The position numbers were made by a program, and so were the translations under genes. The notes beneath the pieces were generated by a model, which worked only from the letters and a program-made list of their open reading frames with translations, was not told where the DNA came from and did no database searches. This document shows, piece after piece, positions 44,474 through 48,660 of a DNA stretch of 48,660 nucleotides. Position 1 is the stretch's first letter. Each line of letters starts with the position of its first letter. This DNA is from Selenomonadaceae bacterium (lineage in GTDB: Bacteria; Bacillota; Negativicutes; Selenomonadales; Selenomonadaceae): assembly GCA_022786545.1 (NCBI GenBank), contig JALFXV010000034.1, forward strand, positions 1 to 48,660, in the 5' to 3' direction.

Positions 44474-44582
44474 TTTAATCGCCTCTTTCTTTGTTTTTAG
44501 CTATTTGCTTGTTTATTTGTTTGTTGTTTTCCTTTCTTTGTCCTTTATACGCAGCCGGGAGGATTTCATTACAAACAACGCA

Positions 44583-44621
44583 AAAAAATTATAAAAAAAT
44601 CCTGCAAGATTGAATTGCAGG
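44583..44621 (-). terminator. Minus-strand terminator at the promoter end of the small toxin-like locus
   Basis: CCTGCAA/TTGCAGG stem (44601-44621) followed on the minus strand by two long T-runs. It could end the antisense RNA of this locus or protect against read-through. Confidence 0.7.
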
Positions 44622-44643
44622 ACACAAACGTATTTGCTATAAT
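44615..44643 (+). promoter_or_regulatory. Promoter of the toxin-like mRNA
   Basis: TTGCAG (44615-44620), a 17-base spacer and TATAAT (44638-44643). RNA would start near 44650, at GGTGCTACC. Confidence 0.75.
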
Positions 44644-44766
44644 AAAGATGGTGCTACCATAACGGTAGGCGGTTAGCCCTCCTGAACACGATAACGGAGG
44701 GACTGTGACCCTCCGATGACATAGAAACCTCGCAAGAGGAATTTAGCAAAGGAGGGACGTGATGTT

Positions 44767-44865
44767 ATGTCTGTTGAGCTATTCATAAGCGTAATCAGCA
44801 TGCTGCTGACTGCTATATGCCTTGGCTATATGATAGGCAAGGACATCAACGAAAAGCAGAAATAA
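44767..44865 (+). CDS. Type I toxin-like small membrane peptide (32 residues)
   Basis: A 32-codon frame starts ATG 44767 after AAGGAGG with about 11 bases spacing. The peptide has a short N-terminus, one transmembrane stretch (LFISVISMLLTAICLGYMIG) and a charged tail (KDINEKQK), as in small holin-like type I toxins of Firmicutes. The 5' untranslated region starts GGTGCTACC and pairs with GGTAGCAC in the 3' region (about 44923-44930), and TTAGCC/GGCTAA also pair across the message; such 5'-3' pairing is a hallmark of translationally silenced toxin mRNAs. A divergent promoter within 110 bp downstream supports an antisense partner. Confidence 0.7.
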   Translation: MSVELFISVISMLLTAICLGYMIGKDINEKQK

Positions 44866-44937
44866 CCGCCGGACGCCAAACGAGAGGTTATTTTGACTAA
44901 CATCGGGGGCTAACCGTCTACTGGTAGCACTTTCTCT
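44857..44937 (-). ncRNA. Predicted antisense RNA of the toxin-like locus
   Basis: Begins near 44937 from a strong minus-strand promoter. The hairpin AAATAACC/GGTTATTT (44862-44896) could end it within the toxin 3' region. Alternatively it runs to the T-rich terminator at 44583 and covers the whole mRNA. The end is therefore uncertain. Confidence 0.55.
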
Positions 44938-44943
44938 ATATCT

Positions 44944-44972
44944 ATTATAAAGCCGGGGTTTTATTTTTGCAA
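44944..44972 (-). promoter_or_regulatory. Promoter of the antisense RNA
   Basis: Minus strand TTGCAA (44967-44972), a 17-base spacer and TATAAT (44944-44949), facing the toxin mRNA. Confidence 0.8.
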
Positions 44973-44993
44973 GGGGATTTTGAGGTGGTTGGC

Positions 44994-45821
44994 ATGAGGG
45001 CTATGATATTGCTGAACAGGGTGCTGGCAGGGCTGATAATCTGCGTATTTTTGCTGCCTGCGGCCTATTGCCGGGCAGGGGAAAAGGAAGAAGCGGCTAT
45101 CAGGTATTTTACGGAGAAGCCTGCCGGGCGGTACTATATGTACTCCTTTTTGCATGCAAAGCTGAAGGGGGCGGAAGCTTTGCCGGAGGAAGAGGAGAGG
45201 GTACGGCAGGTGCTGGATAAGCTGATAAGGCTGGCCAGTCGCGCAAAGGAAATTTCAGCGCATGGGGAGAGCTGGCAAGGGGACAGTGAACCCTGGGTGC
45301 TGGTGACGCCTGAGGAGAAGTTTAATGCCTATGCCTTGCCGGGAGGGATTTTCGTGGTGAACCGGGGTGTGCTGAATATTTTGTCCGATGATGAGCTGGC
45401 AGTTATCCTGGCCCATGAGCTGGGGCATCAGGTGCTGGGGCATCCTGTGGCAGCCATGAAGCGTGCGCCGCTGGCCTGCCGTTACCTGCGCCAGGCGGCA
45501 AAGGAGCTGGTGGCGGAGCAGTTGGCAGAAGGGCAGGCAGGTGCTGCGGAACCTGAAAATCCGGAGCTGGCCAGGAAGTCCGTAGAAGCCTTTTGGGAGG
45601 CAGTGCAGCTTTCCAATGTGCTGAAGGTGGAGGAACGGGAAGCGGATGAATGGGCGGCCCGGCTGATTGCCCACAGCGATTTTGACATATATGCGGCGGT
45701 CAATCTCTGGCCCTGGCTGGAGGAATTGTATGGCCCTGTGCCCAATGCCAGCAACCACCTGAGCTACAAGGCGCGCAGTAAAATATATGCAGCGGCAGAA
45801 GGTCGGTATGTAGAGCAGTAA
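44994..45821 (+). CDS. M48-family metalloprotease, secreted
   Basis: Zinc protease of about 275 residues. A hydrophobic signal segment (about 4-24, ILLNRVLAGLIICVFLLPAA) suggests export to the periplasm or membrane attachment. The zinc motif HELGH is at about 141-145, followed by a Glu ligand in EREADEWA. The ATG at 44994 is chosen because GAGGTGG lies five bases before it; the frame is open upstream into the antisense promoter. It resembles BepA/Oma87-type outer-membrane quality-control proteases only in general layout; the substrate is unknown. Confidence 0.88.
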   Translation: MRAMILLNRVLAGLIICVFLLPAAYCRAGEKEEAAIRYFTEKPAGRYYMYSFLHAKLKGAEALPEEEERVRQVLDKLIRLASRAKEISAHGESWQGDSEPWVLVTPEEKFNAYALPGGIFVVNRGVLNILSDDELAVILAHELGHQVLGHPVAAMKRAPLACRYLRQAAKELVAEQLAEGQAGAAEPENPELARKSVEAFWEAVQLSNVLKVEEREADEWAARLIAHSDFDIYAAVNLWPWLEELYGPVPNASNHLSYKARSKIYAAAEGRYVEQ

Positions 45822-46020
45822 GTGGTTTGCAATGATTTTTAGCTTATAAGCAAAATATTTCTGCACGCTTTCATTTTCTATGGTAAAATGGTATAGTATC
45901 TGTTGAAAGCACAATTGTATTTTGCTTATTGTGTGGCAACATGCACATATTTCTTATTTATTTTGCGATTTTGCCTGCCTTTGCTTATGCTTGCTGGCAG
46001 GCTGGAAAGGGGATACTGTA

Positions 46021-46467
46021 GTGAAATTAGTGATTGGCTGCGACCACGGCGCGGTGGAGCTGAAGGATTCCGTGAAGAAGGTTCTGGCTGAGTTTGAGGA
46101 TATCCAGGTGGAGGATGTGGGCACCTTTGATGGCAATTCCGTGGATTATCCTGATATTGCCGAGAAGGTCTGCGGTAAGGTGGCCAGTGGCGAGGCTGAC
46201 AGGGGCATCGTGCTCTGCGGCACCGGCCTGGGCATTTCCATAGCCGCCAACAAGGTCAAGGGCATCAGGGCAGCTCTCTGCCATGATGTGTTCTCTGCCC
46301 GCATGTCCCGTGAGCACAATGATGCCAACGTGCTGGCTATGGGGGGCAGGGTAATCGGCTTCGGGCCTGCCGGTGAGATTGTACGCGTCTGGGTAACTAC
46401 CGATTTTTCCCATGAGGAACGCCATCAGCGCCGCATTGACAAGATGATGGCACTGGAGAATAAGTGA
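46021..46467 (+). CDS. rpiB: Ribose-5-phosphate isomerase B
   Basis: Interconverts ribose 5-phosphate and ribulose 5-phosphate. It has 148 residues in the RpiB/LacAB fold, with GCDHGAVELK at the N-terminus, active-site Cys in LCGTGLGISIAANK and SREHNDANVLAMGGRVIG. It starts at GTG 46021 with AAAGGGG upstream; the frame is open for 33 codons before this, but those codons are hydrophobic and unlike the family. It is followed by glyA 51 bp later. Confidence 0.96.
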   Translation: MKLVIGCDHGAVELKDSVKKVLAEFEDIQVEDVGTFDGNSVDYPDIAEKVCGKVASGEADRGIVLCGTGLGISIAANKVKGIRAALCHDVFSARMSREHNDANVLAMGGRVIGFGPAGEIVRVWVTTDFSHEERHQRRIDKMMALENK

Positions 46468-46518
46468 TATATTTTTGATAATATATTTAACCAATGTATT
46501 TTAGGAGGATTTATTTAG

Positions 46519-47766
46519 ATGGCTTTGATGAATGATTTGAAAACCGTAGACCCTGAGGTGGCAGCGGCCATTGATGCGGAACTGAACCGCCAGCGCAACA
46601 AGCTGGAGCTGATTGCTTCTGAGAATATTGTCAGCACGGCGGTTATGGCTGCCCAGGGCAGCGTGCTGACCAACAAGTATGCAGAGGGCTATCCTGGCAA
46701 GCGCTATTATGGCGGCTGCGAGCATGTGGATGTGGTTGAGCAGCTGGCTATTGACCGGGCCAAGGAACTGTTTGGTGCCGGGTATGCCAACGTGCAGCCT
46801 CATTCCGGCGCCCAGGCCAACATGGCAGTTTTCTTTGCCCTGCTGACTCCTGGTGATACCGTTATGGGCATGAACCTGACTGATGGCGGCCATCTGACTC
46901 ATGGTTCTCCTGTGAATATGTCCGGCAAGTATTTCAACATCGTGCCTTATGGCGTTAGTGCCGAGACCGAGGCGCTGGATTATGACGAGGTGCAGAGGAT
47001 TGCGGAGGAGTGCAAGCCTAAGCTGATTGTGGCTGGTGCTTCCGCTTATGCCCGTACCATTGATTTCCCGCGCATGGCGGAAATCGCCCACAGTGTAGGT
47101 GCATATCTCATGGTGGACATGGCGCATATTGCAGGACTGGTAGCAGCTGGCTATCATCCGAGCCCTGTGCCTTATGCCGATGTGGTGACTACCACTACCC
47201 ACAAGACTCTCCGGGGCCCTCGCGGCGGCCTCATCCTCTGCAAGGATGCCGAGTTTGGCCAGCAGTTCAACAAGGCTATCTTCCCTGGCATCCAGGGGGG
47301 CCCTCTCATGCACGTTATTGCAGGCAAGGCAGTAGCCCTGAAGGAAGCTCTCTCCCCTGAGTTCAAGGAGTATGCGGCTCAGATTATCAAGAATGCCAAG
47401 GCTCTGGCTGACACCCTGGCAGCAGATGGCTTCCGCATTGTTTCCGGCGGCACTGATAATCACCTGATGCTGGTAGACCTGACCAGCAAGAACATCACCG
47501 GCAAGGTGGCTCAGAACCTTCTGGACGAGGTGGGCATTACTGCCAACAAGAACACCATTCCATTCGAGAAGCTGAGCCCGTTTGTAACCAGCGGCATCCG
47601 TCTGGGATCTCCTGCCCTGACCACCCGCGGCTTCAAGGAGGATGACATGGTGGAGGTTGCCAATATCATCGCCCTGGTGCTGGATAACCCTGAGGATGAG
47701 TCCGCCCGTGAGCAGGCACGTCAGCGGGTAGCGGCTCTCTGCGCCAAGTATCCTCTCTATGAGTAA
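46519..47766 (+). CDS. glyA: Serine hydroxymethyltransferase
   Basis: PLP enzyme that interconverts serine and glycine and charges tetrahydrofolate with a one-carbon unit. It has 415 residues, full length, with [39 protein letters not shown] and the PLP lysine in [20 protein letters not shown] lies before the ATG. Its position after rpiB and before upp matches the central-metabolism grouping common in Firmicutes. Confidence 0.97.
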   Translation: MALMNDLKTVDPEVAAAIDAELNRQRNKLELIASENIVSTAVMAAQGSVLTNKYAEGYPGKRYYGGCEHVDVVEQLAIDRAKELFGAGYANVQPHSGAQANMAVFFALLTPGDTVMGMNLTDGGHLTHGSPVNMSGKYFNIVPYGVSAETEALDYDEVQRIAEECKPKLIVAGASAYARTIDFPRMAEIAHSVGAYLMVDMAHIAGLVAAGYHPSPVPYADVVTTTTHKTLRGPRGGLILCKDAEFGQQFNKAIFPGIQGGPLMHVIAGKAVALKEALSPEFKEYAAQIIKNAKALADTLAADGFRIVSGGTDNHLMLVDLTSKNITGKVAQNLLDEVGITANKNTIPFEKLSPFVTSGIRLGSPALTTRGFKEDDMVEVANIIALVLDNPEDESAREQARQRVAALCAKYPLYE

Positions 47767-47809
47767 TCAATAATACTGGTTTGATATTAATATTTTGCAT
47801 AAATAACAG

Positions 47810-47842
47810 GCTGGGGGCGCGGAAGTTTAGCCCCCGGCTTTG
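47810..47842 (+). terminator. Terminator after glyA
   Basis: GCTGGGGGC (47810-47818) pairs with GCCCCCGGC (47830-47838), followed by only three T, so it may be incomplete and let some transcripts reach upp. Confidence 0.75.
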
Positions 47843-47882
47843 TAGTATGGTATGAAAATTTGACTTTGAAGGAGTGGTTGAA

Positions 47883-48521
47883 ATGGCAGATTTGAAGGTA
47901 ACTGTGATTGATCATCCGCTGATTCAGCACAAGCTGACCATCATGCGCATGAAGGAAACCGGCACCAAGGATTTCCGCCAGCTGCTGGAGGAAATCAGCA
48001 TGCTGATGACCTATGAAATTACCAGGGATTTTCCTTTGAAGGATGTGGAAATCGAAACCCCTATGGGCAAGTGCACGGGCAAGCAGCTGGCTGCTTCCAG
48101 GAAAGTGTGCGTGGTGCCTATCCTGCGGGCAGGGCTGGGGCTGCAGAGCGGCGTGGTAAATATGATTCCTACCGCCAAGGTAGGCCATATCGGTTTGTAC
48201 CGTGACCCGGAAACCCTGAAGCCGGTGGAGTATTACTGCAAGATGCCTAGCGATATTGCGGAGCGCACCATGCTGGTGGTGGACCCGATGCTGGCAACTG
48301 GCGGCTCCGCTTCGGCAGCTATTACCATGCTGAAGGAGAAGGGGGCGAAGAAACTCATTCTCATGTGCCTGGTGGCGGCGCCGGAGGGGGTAAAGGTCAT
48401 CAACGAGGACCATCCTGATGTGCCTGTTTATGTGGCAGCTGTGGATGACCATCTGAATGACCACGGCTACATTGTACCTGGCCTGGGGGATGCCGGGGAT
48501 CGCATCTTCGGAACTATTTAA
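47883..48521 (+). CDS. upp: Uracil phosphoribosyltransferase
   Basis: Pyrimidine salvage: uracil plus PRPP gives UMP. It has 212 residues, with [23 protein letters not shown], the PRPP loop [16 protein letters not shown] and a C-terminal [11 protein letters not shown]. It starts at ATG 47883 with AAGGAG at good spacing; an in-frame GTG nine bases upstream is less likely. The TAA stop is directly followed by the terminus of foldback element E3. Confidence 0.96.
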   Translation: MADLKVTVIDHPLIQHKLTIMRMKETGTKDFRQLLEEISMLMTYEITRDFPLKDVEIETPMGKCTGKQLAASRKVCVVPILRAGLGLQSGVVNMIPTAKVGHIGLYRDPETLKPVEYYCKMPSDIAERTMLVVDPMLATGGSASAAITMLKEKGAKKLILMCLVAAPEGVKVINEDHPDVPVYVAAVDDHLNDHGYIVPGLGDAGDRIFGTI

Positions 48522-48660
48522 ATTTCAGTTTATCGCCGTGAAAGTTCGAGACTTTTGGAACATTAACGGATGAGTTTTGTGAGTTTGTGCACTCTGTTCA
48601 GATTAAAAATGGGATGGTCTACGGCAGTACCCTCAGAAACACGCTCGCGCTCCTAGTTGT
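48522..48660. repeat. Foldback element, copy E3 (left part, cut by the window end)
   Basis: Begins ATTTCAGTTTATCGCCGTGA directly after the upp stop and follows the E1 left arm nearly base for base to the window end. It has the same orientation as E1. Confidence 0.9.

Overview
The window looks like chromosome from a Gram-negative, motile Firmicute of the Selenomonas/Negativicutes type. This is inferred from gene content, not proven. It carries a class III fructose-bisphosphatase, a single large flagellin, a FruR-FruK-FruA fructose system, nadABC with a NiaR repressor, a FeoA-FeoB fusion, and a conserved rpmE-yqhQ-prfA-prmC-tsaC cluster. Coding regions are moderately GC-rich. Intergenic regions and the 20.9-26.6 kb segment are AT-richer.

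Layout. 1-0.9 kb: a foldback repeat. 0.9-5.1 kb: HAD phosphatase, fbp and flagellin (minus strand), the last with a sigma-28-like promoter. 5.3-7.4 kb: an anchored protein of unknown function and a second foldback repeat. 7.4-10.2 kb: a GT39-type glycosyltransferase and murA. 10.6-14.6 kb: fruR-fruK-fruA. 14.6-16.4 kb: a C39-like protein and a frameshifted M20 peptidase. 16.8-20.9 kb: a binding-protein ABC importer (ATPase, fused permease, lipoprotein). 20.9-26.6 kb: an accessory stretch with a nested hairpin repeat, an HsdM fragment, a Rpn/PD-(D/E)XK protein, a winged-helix protein, a LytS-type kinase and three copies of a repeated cassette. 26.6-31.8 kb: AraC-type regulator, Cof phosphatase, pheA, aroF and an orphan hybrid kinase. 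32.0-35.8 kb: nadA-nadB-nadC-niaR. 35.9-39.7 kb: feoB and a divergent ClpX. 39.8-44.1 kb: the rpmE to tsaC translation cluster. 44.2-45.0 kb: a double-glycine-leader peptide gene and a type I toxin-antitoxin-like locus. 45.0-48.5 kb: M48 protease, rpiB, glyA and upp, followed by the start of another foldback repeat.

Most notable. (1) Two complete and one partial copy of a ~0.95 kb foldback element with the terminus ATTTCAGTTT. In three of four visible ends the terminus directly follows a TAA stop codon; smaller single-hairpin relatives lie at 20.9 and 34.2 kb. (2) A three-copy cassette (21.7, 22.96 and 26.1 kb) encoding a hydrophobic peptide. Two copies have a convergent promoter and terminator for an antisense RNA, and all three keep a long-range RNA duplex, as in type I toxin-antitoxin loci, but no standard start codon is conserved. 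(3) A separate type I-like locus at 44.6-45.0 kb with a 32-residue membrane peptide and opposing promoters. (4) Short tandem repeats of period 7, 8, 10 or 12 bp, several of them starting at or just after a stop codon.
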